A stretch of DNA of 64,000 nucleotides. It comes from Pseudomonas poae (GTDB taxonomy: Bacteria > Pseudomonadota > Gammaproteobacteria > Pseudomonadales > Pseudomonadaceae). The notes beneath the pieces were generated by a model that was not told the DNA's origin, made no database searches, and worked only from the letters and a program-made list of their open reading frames with translations. The position numbers and the translations under genes were made by a program. The stretch is from contig CP034537.1 in NCBI GenBank assembly GCA_004000515.1, forward strand, positions 5,656,001-5,720,000. The letters are read 5' to 3'. Positions 27,271 through 36,039 of this stretch are shown here, one piece after another (within the stretch, counting starts at the first letter, position 1; each line of letters starts with the position of its first letter).

Positions 27271-27376
27271 AATGTGGGAGGGGCTTGCTCCCGATTAGGG
27301 GGGTCAGCTAACAAATTTGTAGCTGATACACCGCAATCGGGAGCAAGTCGAATCGTCGCACCGCCCCTCCCACATT
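27271..27376. repeat. REP doublet with a 16-base insert in one arm
   Basis: Left unit AATGTGGGAGGGGCTTGCTC. The right unit is its inverse but interrupted at 27348-27363 by TCGAATCGTCGCACCG, after which CCCCTCCCACATT resumes exactly. The insert resembles, in opposite orientation, one found at 63574-63589. Confidence 0.88.
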
Positions 27377-27426
27377 TTGATCTCCATTTATCAGGTAGAT
27401 GGTGATCTGCTCTGGCTCTTGATCTG

Positions 27427-27701
27427 CTTTTGATCTTAGGCGCCCCGTTAAACCACGCTGGCCGAACGCAGGCTTGAATCCGTGGGTAACCCGGCAGGAC
27501 GTTGGTTAGCCGCCCCGCGCCATGGATGGCGCGTGGCGGCGGCCCACGGATTCAAGCCGGAGTGAGGGCATGCCGAGCCTAGGCGAGGCACCGAGTGGTG
27601 GGGCAAGAGCGTTTTGCTTACTTTTGCGCTGTTCAAAAGTGAGCCGCCGTAAGGGCGGAACCAATAGAAGCCGTTACCGAAATAACGGATATGCCCCCAA
27701 C
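27427..27701. repeat. 275-bp structured repeat, copy 1
   Basis: Matches 63658-63933. Predicted stems: A, 27471-27486 with 27543-27558 (16 perfect pairs); B, 27509-27522 with 27527-27540 (one mismatch); C, 27617-27626 with 27634-27643; D, 27644-27648 with 27654-27658; then CCGTTA/TAACGG near 27671-27688. Stems A, B and D differ in sequence from copy 2 with both sides changed, so pairing is kept. Confidence 0.88.
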
Positions 27702-27722
27702 TATCTGGCGCCTGACACATAG

Positions 27723-27820
27723 CCATCGCAGGCAAGCCAGCTCCCACCTCAGAGCGCGTACATCCAATAAAACTTAGTCGCCTAACAGGCCGTCTTCGCG
27801 AGCAAGCCCGCTCCCACATG
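27723..27820. repeat. Two single REP units in the same orientation
   Basis: ATCGCAGGCAAGCCAGCTCC (from 27725) and GCGAGCAAGCCCGCTCCCAC (from 27798) both read in the same direction, so they do not form an inverted doublet like the other REP pairs here. Confidence 0.8.
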
Positions 27821-27853
27821 TTGGCCAATGTTGCCTGAAGGATTGAGCCTGAC

Positions 27854-28621
27854 TCAGACCCACCCACCATCCACAATAAAGTTCTGCGCTGAACACATCG
27901 ACGACGCACCCGAAGCCAGAAACAACGCCATATTGACAATATGTTCCGGCAACACACTGCCCGGTAAACACTGGCTACGGCTGATCAGCTCCCTGGCGGC
28001 ATCGTCCACCCACATCGCCAGCTGTTTTTCGGTCATCACCCACCCCGGCACCAGCGTATTCACACGGATGCGGCTCGGCCCCAGTTCCCGGGCCAGGGCG
28101 CGGGTCATGCCGTGGGCGGCGGCTTTGCTGGCGGCGTACACCGGGTAGCCGGCCGAGGCCATCATCCAACCCACCGAGCCCAGGTTGATGATCGACCCGC
28201 CGCCCGCGCTTTTCATCATCGGCACCACGGCCTTGGCGGCGAAGAAGGCGTGCTTGAGGTTGACCGAGATCAGCTTGTCGAAGGTTTGCGAATCGACTTC
28301 TTCCAGCGTATGCCGCACGTCGTTGGCGGCGTTGTTCACCAGCACGGTGATCGGCCCCAGGGAGTGCTCGAAACGCCCTATCGCCGCTTTGTAGGCGATT
28401 TCATCCGTGATGTCGCCATTGACGAATTCCACTGTGTGCCCACGGGAACTCAGCAACGCCGCCAGGCGCTCGCCCTGGCTTTGCGCGCGGTCCACGAAGC
28501 CCACCTTGGCGCCTTGGGCAGCAAAGGCGCGCACCATGAACTCGCCAATGCCCGAGGCGCCCCCGGAGATCAGTACGGTCTTGCCTTCGAGGTCGGGGTA
28601 AACGGCGTGCTGGGTAGTCAT
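27854..28621 (-). CDS. SDR oxidoreductase, probable sugar (L-arabinose) 1-dehydrogenase
   Basis: Classical short-chain dehydrogenase, 255 residues, intact. NAD(P)-binding 'VLISGGASGIGEFMVRAF', 'LVNNAANDVRHT', catalytic Ser in 'IINLGSVGWMM' and Y-x3-K in 'YPVYAASKAAAHGMTRALA', and C-terminal 'QNFIVDGGWV'. In the non-phosphorylative pentose pathway an SDR oxidises the sugar to its lactone. Its place beside galM and the araFGH/lactonase operon, with a shared operator, points to L-arabinose or a related sugar. Substrate not proven. Confidence 0.88.
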   Translation of the reverse strand: MTTQHAVYPDLEGKTVLISGGASGIGEFMVRAFAAQGAKVGFVDRAQSQGERLAALLSSRGHTVEFVNGDITDEIAYKAAIGRFEHSLGPITVLVNNAANDVRHTLEEVDSQTFDKLISVNLKHAFFAAKAVVPMMKSAGGGSIINLGSVGWMMASAGYPVYAASKAAAHGMTRALARELGPSRIRVNTLVPGWVMTEKQLAMWVDDAARELISRSQCLPGSVLPEHIVNMALFLASGASSMCSAQNFIVDGGWV

Positions 28622-28666
28622 AAAAGGTTGCCTCGCTTAATTAGTCTTATTTTATTTTGCAAAAAC

Positions 28667-28727
28667 GCCTTTAAAGGCTATAAATTCGCTGTCCAATCGA
28701 CAAAATATCGCACATTAGTAGAACTAT
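28667..28727. promoter_or_regulatory. SDR/galM divergent promoter with TAGT-N3-ACTA operator
   Basis: TAGTAGAACTA (28716-28726) has the symmetric TAGT-N3-ACTA form seen twice in the promoter at 38460-38546, and is a candidate site for the GntR regulator at 40344. A separate 12-base palindrome GCCTTTAAAGGC is at 28667-28678. Confidence 0.5.
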
Positions 28728-28758
28728 TCCACTCAAAACAACAAAAGGAAGTTCGACC

Positions 28759-29907
28759 ATGAAGCACCCTCGATACCTGCTCTCGGGCCTCGCCCTGTCC
28801 ATGCTCATTGCCAGTGGCGGCGCCCAGGCGGCCGGGCTCAACAGCGAGCAAAAAGCCTTCGGTAAAACCAATGACGGCACTGCCGTCGAGCAGTACATCC
28901 TGCGCAACAGCCACGGTATGCAAGCCACCGTGATCACCTACGGCGGCGTGTTGCAGTCGCTCAAGGTGCCGGACAAACACGGCAAGGTCGAAGACGTGGT
29001 GCTGGGCTTCGACGATGTGCAGGGCTACCAGGCCGGCACGGCGTTTTTCGGTGCGACCATCGGACGTTTCGGCAACCGCCTGGCCGGCGGTGCGTTTGAG
29101 CTTGATGGCAAGCGCTACCAGGTGCCGCTCAACGACGGCCCCAACTCCCTGCACGGCGGCGCCCAGGGCTTCGACAAGCACGTGTGGACCGCCACTCCCG
29201 TCAAGGCCAAGGATTCGGTGGGCGTCACCCTCACCTACCTGTCCAAGGACGGTGAAATGGGCTTCCCCGGCAACTTGAAGACCGAGGTCACCTACCGCCT
29301 CAACGACAACAACGAACTGCACATCGACTACAAAGCCACCACCGACAAACCCACGGTGCTCAACCTCACCAACCACAGCTACTTCAACCTGGCCGGCGCG
29401 GGCAATGGCGACATCCTCAAGCAAGTCGCTACCTTGCACGCCAGCCATTACACGCCGGTGAACGCCACGTTGATTCCCACGGGCGAGTTGGCGCCGGTGA
29501 AAGGCACGCCAATGGACTTCCTCAAACCCACGCCGATCGGCCAGCACATCAAGGATGACCATCCCCAGCTCAAGTTTGCCGAGCCCAAGCAAGGTGGGTT
29601 CGACTTCAGCTGGGCGCTGGACACCAAAGGCGATGTGAAGCAGCTCGCCGCCGAGGTGCATGACCCTGAATCGGGGCGGCGTTTGCAGCTGTTCACCACG
29701 GAGCCTGGGGTGCAGTTTTATACCAGCAACTTCCTGGATGGGACGGTGAAGGGCAAGGCTGGGAAGACGTATCAGCATTGGAGCGGGTTCACGCTGGAGA
29801 CCCAGCATTTTCCGGATGCGCCGAACCAGCCGAGCTTTGCATCAACTCGTTTGAACCCTGGGCAGACTTATACCCAGCACACTGTCTTCAAATTCACCAC
29901 CGATTAA
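28759..29907 (+). CDS. galM: Periplasmic aldose 1-epimerase (galactose mutarotase)
   Basis: Interconverts alpha and beta anomers of free aldoses. 382 residues, intact. Signal peptide 'MKHPRYLLSGLALSMLIASGGAQA' marks export, unlike cytoplasmic E. coli GalM. Family motifs: 'GGVLQSLKVPDKHG', 'GATIGRFGNRLAGGAF', 'NDGPNSLHGGAQGFDKHVW' (His), 'NLTNHSYFNLAG' (His) and Glu in 'FTLETQHFPDAPNQP'. In this locus it would supply the right anomer of arabinose for binding or oxidation. A REP doublet follows. Confidence 0.94.
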   Translation: MKHPRYLLSGLALSMLIASGGAQAAGLNSEQKAFGKTNDGTAVEQYILRNSHGMQATVITYGGVLQSLKVPDKHGKVEDVVLGFDDVQGYQAGTAFFGATIGRFGNRLAGGAFELDGKRYQVPLNDGPNSLHGGAQGFDKHVWTATPVKAKDSVGVTLTYLSKDGEMGFPGNLKTEVTYRLNDNNELHIDYKATTDKPTVLNLTNHSYFNLAGAGNGDILKQVATLHASHYTPVNATLIPTGELAPVKGTPMDFLKPTPIGQHIKDDHPQLKFAEPKQGGFDFSWALDTKGDVKQLAAEVHDPESGRRLQLFTTEPGVQFYTSNFLDGTVKGKAGKTYQHWSGFTLETQHFPDAPNQPSFASTRLNPGQTYTQHTVFKFTTD

Positions 29908-29911
29908 AACC

Positions 29912-29998
29912 TGTGGGAGCTGGCTTGCCTGCGATAGCATCACCTCAGTACATCTGATGCACCGAGGTGCCTGCATCGCAGGCAAGCCAGCTCCCACA
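29912..29998. repeat. REP doublet (TGTGGGAGC family)
   Basis: Inverted pair TGTGGGAGCTGGCTTGCCTG and CAGGCAAGCCAGCTCCCACA between the convergent galM and araH ends. Confidence 0.92.
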
Positions 29999-30019
29999 CA
30001 AGCCCCTCATACAGAAAAC

Positions 30020-30986
30020 TCAGCGTTGTTTCATGCGATCGATGACGACGGCCAGCAGCAGGATCGAGCCGCGAATCACGTACTGGTAGAAGGTGTCGAT
30101 GTTCTTCAGGTTCATCGCATTCTCGATGATCGCCAGAATCAACACCCCGGCAATCACGTGGCGAATCATGCCCACCCCGCCACTCAACGACACGCCGCCC
30201 AACACACACGCCGAGATCACCGTCAGCTCAAACCCTTGGCCAATCATCGGCTGGCCGGAGGTCATGCGCGAGGCCAGGATCACCCCAGCCAATGCACCGA
30301 TTACCCCGTGCACGGCAAAGATCAGGATCTTGGTGCGATCCACGTTCACCCCCGCCAGCAACGCCGCGTCCGGGTTGCCGCCGATGGCCATGGTGTTGCG
30401 CCCGTAGGTGGTGTAGTTGAGCAGCCAGCCGAAGAACAGGAAGCACAAAATCGTGATCAGGATCGGCACCGGTACCCCAGCAACTGGCCGTTGCCGAAGA
30501 TGAAAAATTGATCCTGGGACACGCCCACCGCCTTGCCGTTGGCAAAGATATAGGCCAGGCCGCGCACGATCTGCATGGTGGCCAACGTGGTGATCAATGC
30601 GTTCACCCGCAGCATGGCAATCACGATGCCGTTGATCAGCCCGACGATCAGGCCCATCAGCAACGCCGCGCCAATGCCGAGCATCACACTGTCGGTATCG
30701 CGCATCACAATCGCTGCAACCACACCGGCGCAGGCAATCACCGAACCCACCGACAAATCGAAATGCCCTGACGCCAGGCAGAACAGCATGGTGCAGGCGG
30801 CGATACCCACGGTGGAAATTGCCAGGCCTAAACCACGCATGTTCAGCGGGGAGAGAAAATTGTCGATCAGCAAGGCGCACAGCAAAAGATGCTCACCGCA
30901 GCCAGCAGCATCGCCCAGTTATCGAGCAGCGCGCGCACATCCAGGGGTTTGCGTGCGGCCGGTAGCGCGTTGTGTTGAAGGGTCAT
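30020..30986 (-). CDS. araH: L-arabinose ABC transporter permease AraH (two frame breaks)
   Basis: Inner-membrane permease (BPD_transp_2, ribose/arabinose class) of about 322 residues. 'MRGLGLAISTVGIAACTMLFCLASGHFDLSVGSVIACAGVVAA' is the family hallmark, with later 'NYTTYGRNTMAIGGNPDAALLAGVNV' and 'GQGFELTVISACVLGGVSLSGGVG'. One T is missing near 30886 and one G near 30476. ATG 30986 is ten bases after the araG stop. Last gene of the long arabinose operon. Confidence 0.93.
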
Positions 30987-30995
30987 AGTCGTCTC

Positions 30996-32498
30996 TCAGT
31001 TCGCCACGCTGCGCGGCAAAGCCAGTTGCAGCAGGTTGGATTCAGTCGCGTGTTTGCGGGTTTGTTCGCCGCGCAGCGCGCCTTCGCACAGCACCAGGAT
31101 GCGGTCGCTGATGCCCATCACTTCCATCAGGTCGCTGGACACCACGATTACCGCAATGCCTTGGGCCGCAAGGTTATGGATGATCTGGTAGATCTCGGCC
31201 TTGGCGCCGATATCGATGCCGCGCGTGGGTTCGTCCAGTAGCAGCACCTTCATCGGCATCGACAGCCAGCGGCCCAGGATCGCCTTCTGCTGATTGCCGC
31301 CGGACAGGTACATGATCTTCTGCGCCGCGTTGGGCGTCTTGACCTTCATCGCCTTGATCTGCTGGTCGGCGTTGCCCTGTTCCCAGCCGTCACGCAGTAG
31401 CCAACCGAAGGTGGAATGGGCGCCACGGGCACTGATGTTGATGTTCTCGGCCACACTGGACAGCGGGATGATGCCCTCCTTCTTGCGGTCTTCCGGGCAC
31501 AGCAGCACGCCAGCCGCGATGGCGTCGCGAGGGGACTGCAGTTGCAGCGGTTCGCCACAGAGCTGCAGGCTGCCGGCGGTGCTGCGGGTCAAACCGCTTA
31601 ACAGCCGAAACAGCTCCGTACGCCCTGCCCCCACCAACCCGAACAGGCCGAGAATCTCGCCTTTGCGCACATCAAAGCTGATGGGCTCACGCAAGCCAGG
31701 GCCCACAAGACCCTCCACCTTGAGCGCCACCTCACCGTGTTCGCGCGGGCGGTAGTCGTAGATGTCCTGGATGTCGCGGCCGACCATGCAGGTCACCAGT
31801 TGGTCGTGGGTCAGCGCAGCCATGTCATCGAAGGTGCGTACGTAGCGACCGTCCTTGAACACCGTGACTGCGTTGCAGATGCGGAACACTTCCTCCATGC
31901 GGTGCGACACGTAGAGCACCACTTTGCCCTCGTCGCGCAGGCGCGCGATGATCGCCATCAAGCGGTCGATCTCCCGCGCCGACAGGCTGCTGGTGGGTTC
32001 ATCGAAAGCAATCACTTGGGCACCACGCGACAGTGCCTTGGCGATTTCCACCAATTGGCGCTGGCCCAAGGACAGGCGTCCGAGCTTTTCAGCCGGGTCG
32101 ATTTCATCCGCCAGGCCCTTGAGGCACGCGAGGGCCTGCTCTCGCAGGAGCCCTCGGTTGACCACGCCAAACCGCGACGGCAAATGCCCGAGGAACAAGT
32201 TCTCGGCCACGGTCATTTCCGGCACCAGGTGCAGTTCCTGGTGAATCACCGCCACGCCGCTGGCAATGCTGTCGGCAGCGTTTTTGAAGGTCATGACCTG
32301 CTCGCCGATCTGCAGCGTGCCCGTGCTGGGGATGTAGGCGCCGCCGAGGATTTTCAGCAGCGTCGACTTGCCCGCGCCGTTCTCGCCCATCAAGGCATGC
32401 ACCTGTCCGGGTTGGGCGCTGAAGCTGATGCCATCCAGCGCCTTGACCCCGGGAAAGGTTTTGCCGATGCCGTCAAACCGCAAGGCGGCAGCGGTCAT
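30996..32498 (-). CDS. araG: L-arabinose ABC transporter ATP-binding protein AraG
   Basis: Double-ABC ATPase of the monosaccharide importer class, 500 residues, intact. First domain Walker A 'GENGAGKST' (about residues 38-46), signature '[15 protein letters not shown]', Walker B '[11 protein letters not shown]'. Second domain 'GLVGAGRTE', '[15 protein letters not shown]', '[16 protein letters not shown]'. ATG 32498 overlaps the araF stop (ATGA); a GTG two codons earlier is possible but less likely. Closest familiar relative is AraG by length and sequence. Confidence 0.94.
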   Translation of the reverse strand: MTAAALRFDGIGKTFPGVKALDGISFSAQPGQVHALMGENGAGKSTLLKILGGAYIPSTGTLQIGEQVMTFKNAADSIASGVAVIHQELHLVPEMTVAENLFLGHLPSRFGVVNRGLLREQALACLKGLADEIDPAEKLGRLSLGQRQLVEIAKALSRGAQVIAFDEPTSSLSAREIDRLMAIIARLRDEGKVVLYVSHRMEEVFRICNAVTVFKDGRYVRTFDDMAALTHDQLVTCMVGRDIQDIYDYRPREHGEVALKVEGLVGPGLREPISFDVRKGEILGLFGLVGAGRTELFRLLSGLTRSTAGSLQLCGEPLQLQSPRDAIAAGVLLCPEDRKKEGIIPLSSVAENINISARGAHSTFGWLLRDGWEQGNADQQIKAMKVKTPNAAQKIMYLSGGNQQKAILGRWLSMPMKVLLLDEPTRGIDIGAKAEIYQIIHNLAAQGIAVIVVSSDLMEVMGISDRILVLCEGALRGEQTRKHATESNLLQLALPRSVAN

Positions 32499-33496
32499 TG
32501 CCACAGCCCGATCTTGGTCAGCTCTTCCTTGAAGTTGGCGCGGGTAATCAGCGTCACTTCGTCCATTGCGGTGTATTTGGCAGGCTCAGTGCCCTTGGTG
32601 ACCCACTCGTACATCATCAGCGCGGTGTTGTAGCCCTCGATATGCGGGCTAGGCAGCATCGAGCCGAAGAAGCCGCTGTCAGCCTTTTCAGTTCGCCGAT
32701 GGCGTCGGTGCCATTGATGCCGATGCCGATCACGTTGGCCGCCTTGAAGCCGGCGCTTTCAGTGGCGCGCACGCCGCCGAGCACGGTGTTGTCGTTCATG
32801 CCGCCGATGATCAGGTTTTTCGCGCCGCTGGGCAGTTTGACCAGGGCCGAGTTGGTGGCGTCCATGCTGCCCGGTACATCGAGGGTCTTGGCGGCGGTGA
32901 AGAGGATATGGTCCTTGGGAATACCCGCCTCTTCCAAGGATTTGACCGAACCGTCGGTGCGCTTCTTGCCGGTGTCGAGCTCGTTGAAGGTGTTGATCAC
33001 CGCGTAGGTGTCCTTCCAGTCCCAACCGCGTTTCTTCGCCTCTGCCGCCATGGCCGCGCCCTGCTTCTGGCCCACTTCAAAGGCGGCCATGCCCAGGTAC
33101 GGCACGTCCTCCATGAAGTTGCCCTTGGCATCGACGAAACGGTCATCCACGGCGATCACTTTCAAGCCATTGCCTTTGGCCTTGGCAACAATCGCCGGGC
33201 CCAGGGACACGTCCGGTGGGCAGATCACAAAGCCCTTGGCGCCATTGGCGGCCAGGCTGTCGATGGCCGAGAGGGTTTTCGCCATCGGGCACGGCGATCT
33301 TGATCACGGTAAAACCATGTTCCTTGCCGGCTTTTTCAGCAAAGGCCCACTCGGTCTGGAACCACGGCTCCTCAGCCTGCTTGACCAGGAAACCGATCTT
33401 CACTTCTTCAGCGGCCAGCAACAGCCCGCTCAAGCTCATGGCCGAGACCGCCACAGCGGCGCAAGCCAGGGAACGCAAACCACGACGACGATTCAT
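32495..33496 (-). CDS. araF: L-arabinose-binding periplasmic protein AraF (two frame breaks)
   Basis: Periplasmic high-affinity sugar-binding protein, about 333 residues. Signal '[27 protein letters not shown]', then '[31 protein letters not shown]', typical of AraF, '[34 protein letters not shown]' and '[20 protein letters not shown]'. Breaks near 33288 ([14 protein letters not shown]) and 32685 ([14 protein letters not shown]). It ends ..[10 protein letters not shown]. First gene of the araFGH part. Confidence 0.94.
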
Positions 33497-33546
33497 ACGG
33501 TGACTCCTTGTTGTTGTTTTTAAGAAGTACAGCGGGAGCAAGCTTG

Positions 33547-34410
33547 TTATCCGGCAAAACGCGTGCAGGGAATTCCGGGTACATCCACTTCAATCGCCAG
33601 CACCGCTCCATCCAGGGGATGATCCAAAGGGCTGGCAGCGCTGGTGATATACAGGGTGGTGAAGTTGGGGCCGCCGAACACGCAACTGGTGGGGCGGCTG
33701 ACGGGCAGTTCGAGGACGCGATCCACGCTGCCATCCGGCGCTATGCGCAGCAGGCAACTGCCATCCCAGCGGGCATTCCAGAGATAGCCTTCGACGTCCA
33801 TCGCCGAACCGTCAGGCCCGCCACGTTCGTGCGGGCCGAACCACACCTGGGCAGGCTCGAGTTGGCCATCGGCTTGGATCGCGTGGCGATACAGGGTGCG
33901 GTCCATGCTGTCGCCAAAATGCACCAAGCTGCCATCCTCATTCCACAGCAAGGTATTGGGAATGCCCAAGCCGCTGAGCAACGGCGTGACCTGCCCATCG
34001 GCGTCGATGCGAAACAGCCCGCCTGAACGCCGGGTGATGGGCAGGTCTTCGCCCTGCTCGCCAATGTTGTTCTGCATGGTGCCCAGCCACAGGCGGCCCT
34101 GGGCATCACAGCGCGCTTCATTGCCCCGGTTGCCTACTTGCGGGTCAGGCACGCACAGCAAGGTTAAGGCCTCGGTGGCCAGGTCCAGCCGATACACGCC
34201 GCTGCTGAGGGTCACCAGCGCGTCACCGCTTTGACACGGGATAAACGCCGAGACATGTTCGGGCAATTGCCACACCTGCAACTGCCCACCCATCAGGCGC
34301 AACGCCTGCTTGCCAGCGATATTGACCCAGTACAGCGCCTGGGTCGGCCCATCCCAAAACGGCGCCTCGCCCAACTGGGCACGGTGCGGGGTAACGGCGA
34401 TACACGACAT
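33547..34410 (-). CDS. SMP-30/gluconolactonase family sugar lactonase (probable L-arabinolactonase)
   Basis: Six-bladed beta-propeller lactonase, 287 residues, intact. Features: 'LGEAPFWDGPTQALYWVNIAGKQ' with metal-ligand Glu, 'NEARCDAQGRLWLGTM', 'IPNTLLWNEDGSLVHFGDSMDRTLY' (Asn and Asp ligands) and 'GGPDGSAMDVEGYLWNARWDG'. In the pathway it opens L-arabino-gamma-lactone to L-arabonate. Lies between araF and the aldehyde dehydrogenase gene in the same operon. Confidence 0.9.
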   Translation of the reverse strand: MSCIAVTPHRAQLGEAPFWDGPTQALYWVNIAGKQALRLMGGQLQVWQLPEHVSAFIPCQSGDALVTLSSGVYRLDLATEALTLLCVPDPQVGNRGNEARCDAQGRLWLGTMQNNIGEQGEDLPITRRSGGLFRIDADGQVTPLLSGLGIPNTLLWNEDGSLVHFGDSMDRTLYRHAIQADGQLEPAQVWFGPHERGGPDGSAMDVEGYLWNARWDGSCLLRIAPDGSVDRVLELPVSRPTSCVFGGPNFTTLYITSAASPLDHPLDGAVLAIEVDVPGIPCTRFAG

Positions 34411-34448
34411 GTTGCCTCCTGGATTGTTTTTATTCTCAGGCGTGCGTT

Positions 34449-36029
34449 TTACAGCGGATCGCGGGATGGGGTGCCATCCACCAGCCGCTGGATACGCAAC
34501 GGGTTGGCGTTTTTCAACGCGTCGGGCAGCAGGCTATCAGGGTAGTTCTGGAAGCACACGGGGCGCAGGAAACGGTCGATGGCCAAGGTGCCGACCGAGG
34601 TGCCCCGCGCATCGGAGGTCGCCGGGTACGGGCCGCCGTGCACCATGGCATCGCAGACTTCCACGCCGGTGGGGTAGCCGTTGAGCAGGATGCGTCCGAC
34701 TTTCTGTTCCAGCAGCGGCGTGAGTTCGGCGAACTGTTGCAGGTCATTCGGCTCGCCAATGATCGTCGCCGTGAGTTGGCCGTGCAGGCCGCGCAAGGCG
34801 GCGCCAAGTTGTGCCTGGTCGGCGACTTCGACAAATACCGTAGTGGGGCCAAAGACCTCTTCTTGCAGCACTTCATCAGCGTCGATCAGCAGGCGTGCAT
34901 CAGCCTTGAACAGCTGCGGTTGCGCCTGATTGCCTGACTGCGTATTACCCGCCAGATGCTGGATGCCGGGGTGTGTCAGGAGTTTTTCCAGGCCCTTGCC
35001 GTAGCTGCCCAAGGTGCCCGCGTTGAGCATGGTTTGCGCCGGTTGATCGCCGATCAGTTGCGCGACCTGCTGGGTGAACGCGGTAAAGGCCGGCGATGCG
35101 ACACCGATCACCAATCCAGGGTTGGTGCAGAACTGGCCGCAGCCTTGTACCACCGAGGCGGTCAGGTCGCGGGCGATGCTGTCGGCCCTTGCGGCCAACG
35201 CCTGGGGTAGCACGATCACCGGGTTGATGCTCGACATCTCGGCAAACACCGGGATCGGCTGCGGGCGCGCCGCCGCCATATCGCACAAGGCCCGGCCGCC
35301 CTTGAGCGAGCCGGTAAAGCCCACTGCCTGGATTGCCGGGTGCTTGACCAACGCTTCACCGACGCCAGCGCCGAAGATCATGTTGAACACACCGGCCGGC
35401 ATCTCGGTGGCCTCGGCGGCACGCATGATCGCATTCGCAACCTGCTCAGCCGTTGCCATGTGCCCGCTGTGAGCCTTGAACACCACTGGGCAACCTGCCG
35501 CCAACGCGGCGGCGGTGTCACCGCCTGCGGTGGAGAATGCCAGGGGGAAATTGCTCGCCCCGAATACGGCGACAGGTCCAAGGCCGATGCGGTATTGGCG
35601 CAGGTCGGGGCGCGGCAACGGTTGGCGCGCAGGCTGGGCTTTATCGATACGCGCGCCGTAGAAGTCACCGCGACGCAGCACCGTTGCGAACAGGCGCATC
35701 TGGCCGCTGGTACGCCCGCGTTCGCCCTTGATCCGCGCGGCTGGCAGCGCGGTTTCGCGGCACACCAGTTCGACGAAATCATCACCCAGTGCGTCCAGCT
35801 CGTCGGCAACCGCATCCAGGAATTGCGCACGGCGCGCCGCGCTCAGTGCGCGATACGCCGGGTAAGCCTGCGCGGCAGCCTCGGCGGCGGCGTCGACTTC
35901 CTGCGCCGTTGCCTGGAAAAAATCCTGTGGCAAGGCTTCGCCGGTGCTGGCGTCAATACTGTTGAGGGTAACGCTGCCGTTGGCGCTGCGTTGGCCGCCG
36001 ATGAAATTGTGGCCCAGAAACGGGGACAT
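34449..36029 (-). CDS. 2-oxoglutarate semialdehyde (2,5-dioxovalerate) dehydrogenase
   Basis: Aldehyde dehydrogenase of 526 residues, the length usual for pentose-pathway KGSA dehydrogenases. Motifs: 'GPVAVFGASNFPLAFSTAGGDTAAALAAGCPVVFKAHSGH', 'AVGFTGSLKGGRALCDMA', 'FAEMSSINPVIVLP' (general-base Glu) and catalytic Cys in 'QGCGQFCTNPGL'. Start ATG 36029 (MSPFLGHNFIGG). In the raw sequence this frame is joined to the upstream araD1 gene only because of a one-base loss near 36060; it is not a real fusion. Produces 2-oxoglutarate. Confidence 0.93.
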   Translation of the reverse strand: MSPFLGHNFIGGQRSANGSVTLNSIDASTGEALPQDFFQATAQEVDAAAEAAAQAYPAYRALSAARRAQFLDAVADELDALGDDFVELVCRETALPAARIKGERGRTSGQMRLFATVLRRGDFYGARIDKAQPARQPLPRPDLRQYRIGLGPVAVFGASNFPLAFSTAGGDTAAALAAGCPVVFKAHSGHMATAEQVANAIMRAAEATEMPAGVFNMIFGAGVGEALVKHPAIQAVGFTGSLKGGRALCDMAAARPQPIPVFAEMSSINPVIVLPQALAARADSIARDLTASVVQGCGQFCTNPGLVIGVASPAFTAFTQQVAQLIGDQPAQTMLNAGTLGSYGKGLEKLLTHPGIQHLAGNTQSGNQAQPQLFKADARLLIDADEVLQEEVFGPTTVFVEVADQAQLGAALRGLHGQLTATIIGEPNDLQQFAELTPLLEQKVGRILLNGYPTGVEVCDAMVHGGPYPATSDARGTSVGTLAIDRFLRPVCFQNYPDSLLPDALKNANPLRIQRLVDGTPSRDPL

Positions 36030-36039
36030 GGCGTGCTCC

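Larger units (their letters stand above)
27258..27853. other. Gene-free stretch made of repeats
   Basis: The 596 bases between the GST and SDR genes contain a REP doublet, copy 1 of the 275-bp structured repeat, and two single REP units. No credible protein gene is present. Small open frames here lie inside the repeats. Confidence 0.8.

Noticed and set aside
27448..27957. 169-codon minus-strand frame across the repeat
   Set aside because: Runs through REP units and the structured repeat into the SDR 3' end; such repeat-encoded frames are common false genes in pseudomonads.
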